DNA of 64,000 nucleotides, from assembly GCA_034665305.1 (NCBI GenBank), contig JAXDFZ010000009.1, positions 11,904-75,903 of the forward strand. Reading direction: 5' to 3'. Within the stretch, counting starts at the first letter, position 1; the number at the start of each line of letters is the position of its first letter. Under the pieces are notes generated by a model, which was given only the letters and a program-made list of their open reading frames with translations, ran no database searches and had not been told where the DNA came from. Position numbers and translations under genes: made by a program. Origin of the DNA: DASXRU01 sp034665305 (GTDB taxonomy: Bacteria; Acidobacteriota; Blastocatellia; Pyrinomonadales; Pyrinomonadaceae). Shown here piece by piece: positions 17,683 through 26,222 of the stretch.

Positions 17683-18723
17683 CTAATTTGAGTCGGGCAA
17701 CAATGCGCCGCGAAGGCCAAGTGGCAAACTAAAAATCGAGTCATGAGTGGCGACAATCAAATCCCACGAAGGGCTGAACGCCAGACCCACGATGTTCATA
17801 CCTGAGACTACCAGTTGGGCGTTCTTTCCATCCGGTCTTACGCGAACTATTCCGCGCCGCCCCGCAAAGGATGCGGCAACATACAGATTCCCCTCGTCAT
17901 CAAACGCGAGACCCTGCGGCCGGCCCAAGCCGCGGAAAAAAATACTGGCGACACCCGCCGGATCCACTCGCGTGATAACGTCATAACTGTTTACGGTGGG
18001 GCCGGTCACATAGAGATAGTCATCGGGTCCGAACGCGAGATGATAAGCGGAAACGGAAGGCTCCAATTGCGCAAACTCTTGCGCTTCGCCAATCCCACTG
18101 ACGCGGTAAATAGTGCCGGATCGATCACCCACGTACATTCGTCCAGCACTATCGAACGCCAGGCCCGTCGCAATTCCCAATGAGGTGGCAAACGCTACGG
18201 CCTCATGAAAGGGTGATAAGCGGTAGACCGTTCCGTCCAACCGGCTGGTTACGAACATCTGACCACTTTGATCAAAGGCGATCGCTGTCGGATTCGCGAT
18301 GTCACCCGAAACTTCGGTAAGCTCACCCATTGCGTCGATGCGAAAGAGGGTCACCGGCAACCGCTCGCCACGCCCGCCTGACCTGGTTACATAGAGCGAG
18401 CCATCATCCGGATCAAACGCCGGATTAGTCACTGGATGCAGATCCTCGGCCAGCTTCCGGCCCAATATTAAAGCCTTTCTATCCTCCAACTCTTCATCTT
18501 CCGGCGTAGTCCCGATGGTGACGTCCACGACTCCGCCTTTCCTTATCTCCGGAACAATCGCCAGGGCTCGTTTCCGATCAGCCGCTACCAGGTGCGCGGA
18601 CCGCCCTCCGATCCACAAACGACCGCGCAGCCGAGCACCCTCCCGCGCGCTGTGTTCGACTAACACCTCGCCGCCAGGAATTGCAGCCAGTGGATCTAAA
18701 CGAACAATATTCGCGTGGTTCAT
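17683..18723 (-). CDS. NHL/SMP-30-like six-bladed beta-propeller protein
   Basis: The protein has 346 residues and no signal peptide. The first 85 or so residues look like an IPT/TIG-type beta-sandwich (GGEVLVEHSAREGARLRGRL). Then come six repeats of the form GLAFDSAGRMYVGDRSGTIYRV and GLAFDDEGNLYVAASF, the usual NHL/gluconolactonase blades. Such proteins act as binding scaffolds or lactonases; no catalytic metal set can be recognised here. It is transcribed alone, divergently from hflX. Confidence 0.75.
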   Translation of the reverse strand: MNHANIVRLDPLAAIPGGEVLVEHSAREGARLRGRLWIGGRSAHLVAADRKRALAIVPEIRKGGVVDVTIGTTPEDEELEDRKALILGRKLAEDLHPVTNPAFDPDDGSLYVTRSGGRGERLPVTLFRIDAMGELTEVSGDIANPTAIAFDQSGQMFVTSRLDGTVYRLSPFHEAVAFATSLGIATGLAFDSAGRMYVGDRSGTIYRVSGIGEAQEFAQLEPSVSAYHLAFGPDDYLYVTGPTVNSYDVITRVDPAGVASIFFRGLGRPQGLAFDDEGNLYVAASFAGRRGIVRVRPDGKNAQLVVSGMNIVGLAFSPSWDLIVATHDSIFSLPLGLRGALLPDSN

Positions 18724-18883
18724 TCGATAGTATATCTTTCGAGTCGGCGACAGCTTTCACTAACTGCTCTAAGCCACGTTTTTGGTGGTCCACAAAAGGA
18801 TTCATCATAGTGGCGGCGACCTTTGATGTCTAATCCACAGCTGAATTGCGCATTGGTCGGCGATTATGGACATCGATTTGCTA

Positions 18884-18892
18884 TGTTATAAT
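18884..18892 (+). promoter_or_regulatory. Extended -10 promoter upstream of hflX
   Basis: TG-T-TATAAT matches the extended -10 consensus exactly; only a weak -35 (TTATGG, 17 bases upstream) can be seen. A transcript from about 18899 would carry a leader of roughly 280 bases before hflX. I see no open frame or clear RNA fold in that leader. The remainder of 18724-19176 shows nothing else. Confidence 0.45.
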
Positions 18893-19176
18893 TCGCCCGG
18901 TCAAAGCATTAAGAATCGTGACGGCGCTCCATAAGTGCTACGCGCATGCCGAGGCCTGGTGTCTAATGTTCAAGCGGCCAGCGACACTTTGTCGCAACGC
19001 AATCTCGCAGGGATCGAATCAGCGTCCGCGACCCACCGCTCGCTTCCCTCTTCCTGCAACTTTCAGCAATCCTAAATTCTGTGCCTTCGAAGTAAATACG
19101 ATGCAGCGTTCATACCGGGCTTTGAGTCTCAAGTCGGAAAGGTGTTTAGCACGATTAGCTCCGCGGGAGGCTTTCA

Positions 19177-20910
19177 ATTCATAGCGCACTCGGAAACCGG
19201 CAAGGCCTGAAGCCAAATCAATTGCGGCGGATTGAAAAGCTCTACACTCGCCGCATTGAGCCGCACCAAATCGTGACGCCGGAATTTGCGCGGCAGTTGA
19301 CCGAACTCTCGCATGAAACGCGTAGGCAGATCGGTGTACTCGTCGACCGCAAGGGTTATGTCCAATACGTGATCGTGGGCGACGCGCACAGGATCGAGCT
19401 GCCTGATCTGAAACGGGTTCGCGTCGCATCGGATCGCTTCCGTGGTTTGCGCTTCGTTCATACGCACCTGCGCGGTGAAGCTCTAACCCAGGACGATCTC
19501 ACCGACCTGGCCTTGCTGCGCCTCGATCTGATGGTCGCCCTGGATGTGGACGCTCGGACGGGACTGCCGGGTCTGGTGCGAGCGGCGCATCTCCTTCCCC
19601 TCAGTCTCAACCAGTCTGAAGCAGACGGTGCGAACGAACACTTTTCCTTTCTTGAACCAAGACCGCCCTCGCAAATGGACGTTGATTTCCTCGCGCTGAT
19701 TAGCTCGCTCGAAGAAGAGATGGCGCGTAATCGCAAGGGCGCGCGCCAGGCCGGGAGCCGGGACCGCACGATTCTGGTGAATGTGACGAGCGGATCGCTG
19801 GCGGACGCTGAAGATTCAATGGCCGAACTCCGCGAACTCGCGGCGTCCGCCGGCGTAGTGGTGTTGGATCAAATGATTCAGCGACGGCCGGCGATTGACC
19901 CGCGCACCGTGCTGGGCCGCGGCAAACTGGAAGATTTGCTGGTGCGAGCGATGCAGCTGGGCGCCGATCTGATCGTGTTCGACCGCGAGTTGCAACCCGC
20001 TCAAGTCAGATCGCTTTCCGAGGCAACAGACCTCAAAGTGATTGATCGCGCCCAATTGATTCTGGACATCTTCGCCCAGCGGGCCCAGTCGCGCGAAGGT
20101 AAAATCCAGGTTGAGTTGGCGCAACTAAAATACCTGTTGCCACGTTTGATTGCCGGCCAGGATTCGGCCTTCTCCCGGCTGGCCGGCGGCATAGGTGGTC
20201 GCGGACCCGGTGAAACGAAGTTGGAAACTGACCGCCGGCGTGTGCGCGATCGCATCAATCGACTCGAGAAGGAAATTGAGACCCAGCGCCGGCGGCGCCA
20301 CGAAAGACGCAAGGAGCGACTGCGCCAAAAACTGCCTTTGATCTCCATCGTGGGGTACACGAATGCCGGCAAGTCGACCCTCTTAAATAAACTGACCGCC
20401 AGCCAGGTGCTGGCCGAACAGCGCATGTTCGCCACCCTGGATCCGGCTTCGCGCCGGCTGCGTCTGCCTCGCGATCAGGAAGTAATTATCAATGATACCG
20501 TCGGCTTCATACGCGACCTGCCGCCGGGACTCGTCACGGCGTTTCGCGCAACCCTCGAGGAGATTAGTGACAGCAACCTCCTGATACACTTGATCGATAT
20601 CGCAAATCCAAGGTGGCCACAACAGATCGAATCAGTCGATCGCATGTTGAGCCAGCTGAACCTGGATCAGATCCCGCGTCTCATTGTTTTCAATAAAGCC
20701 GATCTGGTCGATCTGGAACTCGTCGCCGGAATAGTCCGCCAGGTTGCGCGCGAGAGCGGCCGCGAATGCCTGGCAATCTCCGCCGCGCAACCGCAGACAT
20801 TTGCACCGCTACTGGAAAAGGCCGGCATTCTGTTAAGGCGAAACCTCGGTGAAATTCCGCCTGCCAATGACGGGTACGAATCTGACGCCGAATTGGTCGA
20901 GACCAAATGA
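19177..20910 (+). CDS. hflX: GTPase HflX, with probable ATT start
   Basis: HflX binds the ribosome large subunit and rescues or splits stalled ribosomes. The N-terminal nucleotide-binding domain (QTRTVLGRGKLEDLL-like PAIDPRTVLGRGKLEDLL) precedes the glycine-rich GGIGGRGPGETKLE and the G domain with GYTNAGKST, DTVGFIRDLP and NKADLV. There is an extra N-terminal domain of about 150 residues before the usual core. The first usual start codon is TTG 19222, which has no ribosome site, yet the frame stays open to 19159 and encodes LKPNQLRRIEKLY, a stretch that looks like the family N-terminus. An ATT at 19177 has GGGAGG six bases upstream; I use it. The stop overlaps the next gene as ATGA. Confidence 0.88.
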   Translation: MHSALGNRQGLKPNQLRRIEKLYTRRIEPHQIVTPEFARQLTELSHETRRQIGVLVDRKGYVQYVIVGDAHRIELPDLKRVRVASDRFRGLRFVHTHLRGEALTQDDLTDLALLRLDLMVALDVDARTGLPGLVRAAHLLPLSLNQSEADGANEHFSFLEPRPPSQMDVDFLALISSLEEEMARNRKGARQAGSRDRTILVNVTSGSLADAEDSMAELRELAASAGVVVLDQMIQRRPAIDPRTVLGRGKLEDLLVRAMQLGADLIVFDRELQPAQVRSLSEATDLKVIDRAQLILDIFAQRAQSREGKIQVELAQLKYLLPRLIAGQDSAFSRLAGGIGGRGPGETKLETDRRRVRDRINRLEKEIETQRRRRHERRKERLRQKLPLISIVGYTNAGKSTLLNKLTASQVLAEQRMFATLDPASRRLRLPRDQEVIINDTVGFIRDLPPGLVTAFRATLEEISDSNLLIHLIDIANPRWPQQIESVDRMLSQLNLDQIPRLIVFNKADLVDLELVAGIVRQVARESGRECLAISAAQPQTFAPLLEKAGILLRRNLGEIPPANDGYESDAELVETK

Positions 20911-22574
20911 AGACCCGACGCCACCGTTTCAATTCGCCGATGGGCGCTGCGGGCGATCTCGTGGTGCGAATGTTGAAAGTCCCGTTTCGCGGCTTTTCGA
21001 CGAAGGCCCAGTTTGGGATCGGTTTTGCTTTCCTTGTCGCGGTAACCACGCTCCTGCTGATTCCCCGTGTTGGAACCAATCCGGAACTGCATCAACGCCC
21101 GTTGCAGGGATTGCTTGGGCTGATGCTCCTGGTCGCGGCCACCTATGCCATCGCATGGAAGTTCACTGAACACAGAGCGGCCACTGTCGCCCTCGGCCTT
21201 TCAAACTACCGGGCATTCGCCCTGGTAGGATCGGCCGTCGTCGTGCAGACCATAATCATGAGACTGGGCGGCATGTTCGCTGAAGGGATCGCCATTCAAA
21301 GCACTCGCGCGCCTTTCAACGACGCCACCATCTTGCGTTTCGCGATTCCTTACGCGGCGGCAGCACTCCTAGTTTGCCTCCTGGTTGACACTCAGCTGGC
21401 ACTGATTACCGGTTTGATCACGGCGCTGTTTGCCGGGCTGCTGGCCCCGACCGGCATCCAACAGGCGATGTATGCGATGGTTTCCTGCGCAGCGGCGATC
21501 TACGGTATCGGGCGTTATCGCGAACGGCAATCCGTGACGCTGGCAGGATTATTTGCGGGACTGGTCAATGCCATTACGGCGCTGGCACTGATCGCTTACT
21601 CAGAAAACCAACTGACCTGGAAGGCGGCGGCGCTGGCGGCGGGCTGTGGCATTGGCGGCGGACTCCTGACGACGATTTTCACTTCCGGCGGCTTGCCCAT
21701 CAATGAATCGCTGTTTGGGATCTTGACTGACGTAAAACTTCTGGAACTCTCGAACGCGGATCTGCCGGCGTTGGGACAACTCGCGTTGCGTGCGCCCGGC
21801 ACCAACCAGCATTCACACGCGGTGGGCCAGCTCGCCGAAGAAGCCTGTCGCGCGGTCGGCGCCAACCCGCTGCTGGCGCGAATCGGCGCTCTCTACCATG
21901 ACATCGGCAAAGTGGCGGCGCCCGATCACTTTGTTGAGAACCAACATGACGATAACCCGCATGATCGATTGCGGCCCTCGCAAAGCGCGCGGATTATCAC
22001 TACCCATGTGACGTACGGTCTGCGGCTGGCCAAAGAAATAGGTTTGCCGCAGCAGGTGGCCGACTTCATCACTCAACATCATGGGACGCGAACGCTGCAC
22101 TTCTTTCTCCGCAAAGCTCAGGCAGAGGCGAAACCTGGCGAGATCATAGACGAGAACCAGTTTCGCTATCCTGGTCCTAAGCCCCAATTCAAAGAAACGG
22201 CGATCATGATGCTGGCCGACTCGTGCGAGGCGGCGGCGCGCTCGCTGGCCCATCCCGATCCGCAGAGCATCAACGCCATCGTCATCAAAATCTTTGACGC
22301 CGTCATTACCGACGGACAACTCGACGAATGCGATCTGACGTTACGTGAACTAACTACAATCCGCGCTTCGATCGTTTCCGCCCTCACGGCGATCTACCAC
22401 GCAAGGATCGACTACCCCGGTTTCAATCCGCCGAATTTAACGGGCCCGCTGGCAACGGATTCCCTTGAAAGTCAGGACACAGAATCGCGCGGCGTAACTT
22501 ACGCTACGGTTTCGGATGTTCCAATTAATGAAGGCGGCGAAGTGGAAGACGAAGCGGTGTCGCGTAGATCGTGA
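20907..22574 (+). CDS. Membrane HD-domain phosphohydrolase (7TM-HD/PgpH-like)
   Basis: The protein has 555 residues. About seven to eight membrane segments occupy 30-270, and a cytoplasmic HD domain occupies about 285-500. Metal residues are visible in NQHSHAVGQL, LYHDIGKVAAPDHF, ITTHVTYG and ITQHHGT, with MMLADSCEAAARSL as the last Asp motif. This is the arrangement of PgpH/YqfF, which degrade cyclic di-AMP in Firmicutes, but the large extracellular 7TMR-HDED domain is missing. No diadenylate cyclase is in view, so the nucleotide is unproven. It is translationally coupled to hflX (ATGA). Confidence 0.87.
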   Translation: MKTRRHRFNSPMGAAGDLVVRMLKVPFRGFSTKAQFGIGFAFLVAVTTLLLIPRVGTNPELHQRPLQGLLGLMLLVAATYAIAWKFTEHRAATVALGLSNYRAFALVGSAVVVQTIIMRLGGMFAEGIAIQSTRAPFNDATILRFAIPYAAAALLVCLLVDTQLALITGLITALFAGLLAPTGIQQAMYAMVSCAAAIYGIGRYRERQSVTLAGLFAGLVNAITALALIAYSENQLTWKAAALAAGCGIGGGLLTTIFTSGGLPINESLFGILTDVKLLELSNADLPALGQLALRAPGTNQHSHAVGQLAEEACRAVGANPLLARIGALYHDIGKVAAPDHFVENQHDDNPHDRLRPSQSARIITTHVTYGLRLAKEIGLPQQVADFITQHHGTRTLHFFLRKAQAEAKPGEIIDENQFRYPGPKPQFKETAIMMLADSCEAAARSLAHPDPQSINAIVIKIFDAVITDGQLDECDLTLRELTTIRASIVSALTAIYHARIDYPGFNPPNLTGPLATDSLESQDTESRGVTYATVSDVPINEGGEVEDEAVSRRS

Positions 22575-23072
22575 CTACGGGGAAAACTTCGCTCGAAGTT
22601 TGCGATAGGTTGTGGGCAAGTCCTCTGGTATCACGCGCGTCTCTCCAACGGTCGACATGAAATTGGTGTCGCCCGTCCAGCGAGGCATGATGTGCATATG
22701 GATGTGGTCTGCGATTCCGGCTCCCGCCGAACGACCGAGATTCATTCCTAAATTGAACCCTTGTGGGCGATAAACTTCGCGCAGCGCTGTCTGGCACTGC
22801 TTCGTCAAATCCATCAGTTCATCCGTAGTTTCTTTTGGCGCCGAATCAAATTCCCCCAGGTGGTCGTACGGAATGATCAGCATATGACCGCTGATGTAGG
22901 GATATAGATTCAGGACAACGTAGTTATGGCGGGCTCGCCGCAGGATGAACTTACTTTCGTCGTCGTTCGGGTTTTGATGAAGGTCGCAAAAGACGCAAGC
23001 GGAAGGTGAGGGCTGATCAGAGCCGGATGAATTGAGGTACTCGTAGCGCCAGGGACTCCATAATGTTTCCAC
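22575..23072 (-). CDS. HIT-family nucleotide hydrolase/phosphorylase
   Basis: The protein has 165 residues. A zinc-like CVFCDL starts the fold, SGHMLIIPYDHLGEFD is its middle, and ADHIHMHIMPRW is the histidine triad with its flanking residues. The length and the WSPWRYEYL opening match the Ap4A phosphorylase-like HIT group common in actinobacteria and acidobacteria. It starts at GTG 23072. The gene converges on the HD gene and the two stop codons abut, leaving no room for a terminator. Confidence 0.9.
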   Translation of the reverse strand: METLWSPWRYEYLNSSGSDQPSPSACVFCDLHQNPNDDESKFILRRARHNYVVLNLYPYISGHMLIIPYDHLGEFDSAPKETTDELMDLTKQCQTALREVYRPQGFNLGMNLGRSAGAGIADHIHMHIMPRWTGDTNFMSTVGETRVIPEDLPTTYRKLRAKFSP

Positions 23073-23101
23073 CGCTCTTTACCCCTTCCCTCAGTCAGGC
23101 C

Positions 23102-23440
23102 TTACAAAATTGGGGGTCGACGGTCAGTTTCCAGTTGAGGCAATGAAGAGCTGGAGGGAACGCTGTCCTCGTTGATCAGTTCTTTCAGTTCCTTGCCAGG
23201 CTTAAAATAGGGGACACGCTTGGCGGGAATGCTCACCGGATCACCAGTCTTGGGGTTTCGGCCGCGCCGCGCTCCGCGTTCCCGTACCCGAAAACTGCCG
23301 AAGCCGCGCAATTCGATCTTCTCACCATGGTTCAGGGTTTCAATGATGCTTTCGAAGACTATCTCGACGAGCCGTTCGGCGTCTTTCTTAGTCAGCTCAG
23401 CCGCGCGCGCGACGTCTTCAACCAGTTCAGCTTTAGTCAT
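23102..23440 (-). CDS. HU/IHF-family DNA-binding protein
   Basis: The protein has 112 residues: a 90-residue HU core plus a Ser/Pro-rich tail. TKAELVEDVARAAELTKKDAERLVE is the dimer helix pair, GFGSFRVRERGARRGRNPKTG is the strand with the GFGSF hallmark, and IPAKRVPYFKPGKELKELIN is the closing part after the DNA-contacting arm. It bends DNA in the nucleoid. It lies 217 bases downstream of rpsA, behind a strong terminator, so it has its own promoter. The IHF and HU subtypes cannot be told apart here. Confidence 0.94.
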   Translation of the reverse strand: MTKAELVEDVARAAELTKKDAERLVEIVFESIIETLNHGEKIELRGFGSFRVRERGARRGRNPKTGDPVSIPAKRVPYFKPGKELKELINEDSVPSSSSLPQLETDRRPPIL

Positions 23441-23601
23441 GTGGTTACCTCGGTATTCGGTTTATCGGGAACGAATGCGCTGAAGAAAACCCTGCAACCA
23501 ACTCACAGGCAAGGACTTTTGTGTCTCGTACCTTAGCAGAACCCGGTTCAGACGGGCAAGCAAATCTCAACCTTGCAAGCCCTTGAGGGCGGAAATCAAA
23601 A

Positions 23602-23635
23602 CAGCCCTAAGCAATTGAAAAGTTGCTTAGGGCTG
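23602..23635 (-). terminator. Intrinsic terminator of rpsA
   Basis: A perfect 13-bp stem (23602-23614 with 23623-23635) encloses an eight-base loop. On the minus strand it is followed by TTTTGATTT. It lies 22 bases after the rpsA stop. Confidence 0.9.
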
Positions 23636-23656
23636 CAATCCTACGTAGGGACTGGA

Positions 23657-25771
23657 TTAAGACTCGGCGGGCTCGTCGCGCTCTGAGGCCTCTGGCTCGC
23701 TGGTGGCCTCCGCCGCCTCTGCCTCACCACCGCCCTCAGTCGAAGCCTCTTCGCCGCTTGAGGCTTCATCGGCTGACTGCTCACCGGACGGTTCTTCATC
23801 CGAAGCCGAAGCGGTTGGTGCCGCTACTTCATCCTCGGTCGTGGCGGGGCTTTCTTTGGCTTCTTCCTTGCGCGCCTCCGAAGATTCCACCAGGGTGTTG
23901 CGATTGAGGCCAAAGTCGGCCAGCTCGCCCAACGAAGCCATTCCGCTGCCCACTTCCGATGAGTAAGTCTTGGTATTGATTATCGGCTCGTCTTCCTTGC
24001 CAACCGCGCGAGCGGAGAGACCAATGCGACGGTTCTCCGGGTCAATCCTGAGAACTTTGAATTCCATCTCCTGGCCTAACTCAACAATGTCTGAAGGCTT
24101 CGCGACGCGTTCATCCGAAAGCTCGGAAATATGACAGAGCCCTTCGAGGTTGTCATCGAGCTCCACGAACGCTCCGAAGTTTGCAAAGCGCGCGATCTTT
24201 CCGCGGACCACATCGCCCGGCTGATGAGTTTCCACAAAGCGGTCCCAGGCGTTGGGCTGCAAATCCTTCAGCGAAAGCGACAGGCGTCGATTTTCAGCAT
24301 CGATGCTGGTAACAATCGCCTCGATCTCCTGACCCTTCTTCAACACTTCGCCCGGATGCTTGATGCGCCGTGACCATGAGATATCGGAAACATGGACCAG
24401 TCCGTCCACTCCATCTTCGACTTCGATAAAGGCCCCGAAGTCCGTCAGATTCCTCACGCGACCCTGAATGCGCGAGCCAACCTGATAGCGTTCGTTGAGT
24501 GTTTGCCAGGGATTGTTCTGTACCTGTTTCATTCCCAGGCTGATGCGCCGGGCTTTTGGATCAATGCTGAGAACTTCGACGACGACGTCGTCTCCGGGGT
24601 TAACCAGCTTGCTGGGATGCTTTACGCGCTTGGACCAGCTCATCTCTGAAACATGGACCAGGCCTTCGACGCCGGGTTCAAGTTCGATGAAGGCGCCATA
24701 ATCGGTAACGCTCGCAACTTTGCCATTCAACTGTTTGCTGATCGGAAAGCGTTCCTCGATGCTCCCCCAGGGATCCGGCAACAACTGTTTGTAACCGAGC
24801 GAAACTCGCTCACGTTCGCGATCGAACTTCAAAACCTTCACCTGCACAGTGTCACCAACCCGGAAGATGTCGGCGGGACTTTGCAAACGGCCCCACGACA
24901 TGTCCGTCACGTGCAGCAGTCCATCGATTCCACCGAGGTCCACGAACGCGCCGTAATCGGTAAGATTTTTTATCTGGCCTTCGACGATAATGTCCTCTTC
25001 GATTTGGCTCAGGGTCTGGCCCTTGCGATCGGTGTTCTGATCTTCCAGCACGGCCTTGCGCGAGAGGACAACATTCGATCGCTTGCGGTTTAGCTTAATG
25101 ACCTTGGCTTCGATTTCCTGATTGCGCAAACTGTCGAGATTTCTGACCGGCCGCGTGTCCACCTGCGAACCCGGCAGGAAAGCCGCAATGCCATCTACAT
25201 CAACGCGGAGGCCGCCCTTAATGCGTTCAATTATTCGGCCCTTTATGGAGGTGCCTTCGTTGAAAGCCTTCTCCAGATCGTCCCAGGCCTTCATGCGCAC
25301 GGCATCCGCGCGCGAGAGCACCGGGAAACCTTCATGCGTCTCCATGCTCTTGACCAGCACATCGACTTCGTCGCCGCGCTTGACCGTCAATTCACCGTTT
25401 TCGGTAAACTCGGCCGGGTTGACGATACCTTCCGACTTATAGCCAAAATCAATGACTACGCCACGCTCGGTGATGCCGACGACTGTGCCGCGTACGACTT
25501 CCCCTTCCTGGAAGGCAGCCTGTTCCTGCTCGAATTGATCGAGCAGTTGGCCGAAATCCATACCGCTGCGAGATTGCTCGTCATCATCATCAGAGTCATC
25601 CTGCGCCGCGGCCGCGCCGGTTGCGGCGCTGCCGGTTTTCGTCGCCTCGTTTGAGATAGGCGACGAAGCCGTCGTAGTGCTCGGTTGGTTTGGTGTTGGC
25701 GAAGTTGATTGCTCGCCGGTTGATGTTTGGTTATCGGCGCCGGTTTCTGGCGCGGTTTCTTCGGTGGACAT
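23657..25771 (-). CDS. rpsA: 30S ribosomal protein S1
   Basis: The protein has 704 residues from ATG 25771, where AGGAG lies six bases upstream. A disordered, acidic N-terminal extension of about 85 residues is followed by six S1 domains (about 88-155, 172-237, 258-327, 343-413, 430-500, 517-585). The last four are near-identical in form (VTDYGAFIELEPGVEGLVHVSEMSW). The tail is Glu/Ala-rich. S1 binds mRNA at the 30S platform and promotes initiation. The N-terminal extension is unusual compared with enterobacterial S1, whose first domain starts close to the N-terminus. Confidence 0.94.
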   Translation of the reverse strand: MSTEETAPETGADNQTSTGEQSTSPTPNQPSTTTASSPISNEATKTGSAATGAAAAQDDSDDDDEQSRSGMDFGQLLDQFEQEQAAFQEGEVVRGTVVGITERGVVIDFGYKSEGIVNPAEFTENGELTVKRGDEVDVLVKSMETHEGFPVLSRADAVRMKAWDDLEKAFNEGTSIKGRIIERIKGGLRVDVDGIAAFLPGSQVDTRPVRNLDSLRNQEIEAKVIKLNRKRSNVVLSRKAVLEDQNTDRKGQTLSQIEEDIIVEGQIKNLTDYGAFVDLGGIDGLLHVTDMSWGRLQSPADIFRVGDTVQVKVLKFDRERERVSLGYKQLLPDPWGSIEERFPISKQLNGKVASVTDYGAFIELEPGVEGLVHVSEMSWSKRVKHPSKLVNPGDDVVVEVLSIDPKARRISLGMKQVQNNPWQTLNERYQVGSRIQGRVRNLTDFGAFIEVEDGVDGLVHVSDISWSRRIKHPGEVLKKGQEIEAIVTSIDAENRRLSLSLKDLQPNAWDRFVETHQPGDVVRGKIARFANFGAFVELDDNLEGLCHISELSDERVAKPSDIVELGQEMEFKVLRIDPENRRIGLSARAVGKEDEPIINTKTYSSEVGSGMASLGELADFGLNRNTLVESSEARKEEAKESPATTEDEVAAPTASASDEEPSGEQSADEASSGEEASTEGGGEAEAAEATSEPEASERDEPAES

Positions 25772-25859
25772 GCAGACTCCTGTCGAACTACGAACTTGGC
25801 GCAAGAACTATCAGCGCCGTACCCAGTCGTGCGATCGCTTAAAGCAACGCGAGGACAAG

Positions 25860-26222
25860 TACTCCAGCGCATTTGCTGCTAAGTGATTTAGTGATGTGTC
25901 GGTTGATTCGAGAAGAGGATGCGAGCCGTTGGAGTTGGAAAAGGAGGTTGATTTGTTTCGATTTCCGTTCGTGCCCGTAGTCACCCGCTTGCTCCGACTA
26001 TCACCGGCCGCTTGACTAAGTCGGTCGGCAATTTACACGTCTGAGCGATACAGTGTCAAGCAAGCAGGCTGCCATTCGGACCGGCGACTGCTGACAAATA
26101 CCCACGTCATTACAGCAATAACGCGACTGGAGCTTACGCGCACGCCCGGTCGCAGTCGCCGGCAAATGATTCGCATGTAGTCTGGCTTCAACCCGCCAGA
26201 CGATTTTTAACGCCCGCGCCAA
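25860..26222. other. Intergenic region between rpsA and the BNR gene
   Basis: About 450 bases lie upstream of rpsA. Apart from the promoter at 26032-26059 I see no gene, repeat or structured RNA. The short open frames here have no ribosome site or recognisable protein. Confidence 0.5.
26032..26059 (-). promoter_or_regulatory. Candidate sigma70 promoter of rpsA
   Basis: On the minus strand TTGACA (26059-26054) is followed after 16 bases by TGTAAA (26037-26032). It would give rpsA a leader of about 255 bases. The -35 region reads TTGACACTG, as in two other promoters of this window. Confidence 0.5.

Noticed and set aside
18846..19184. A small gene (such as hfq) upstream of hflX
   Set aside because: The 112-codon frame has no Sm-fold residues; nothing like Hfq is encoded.
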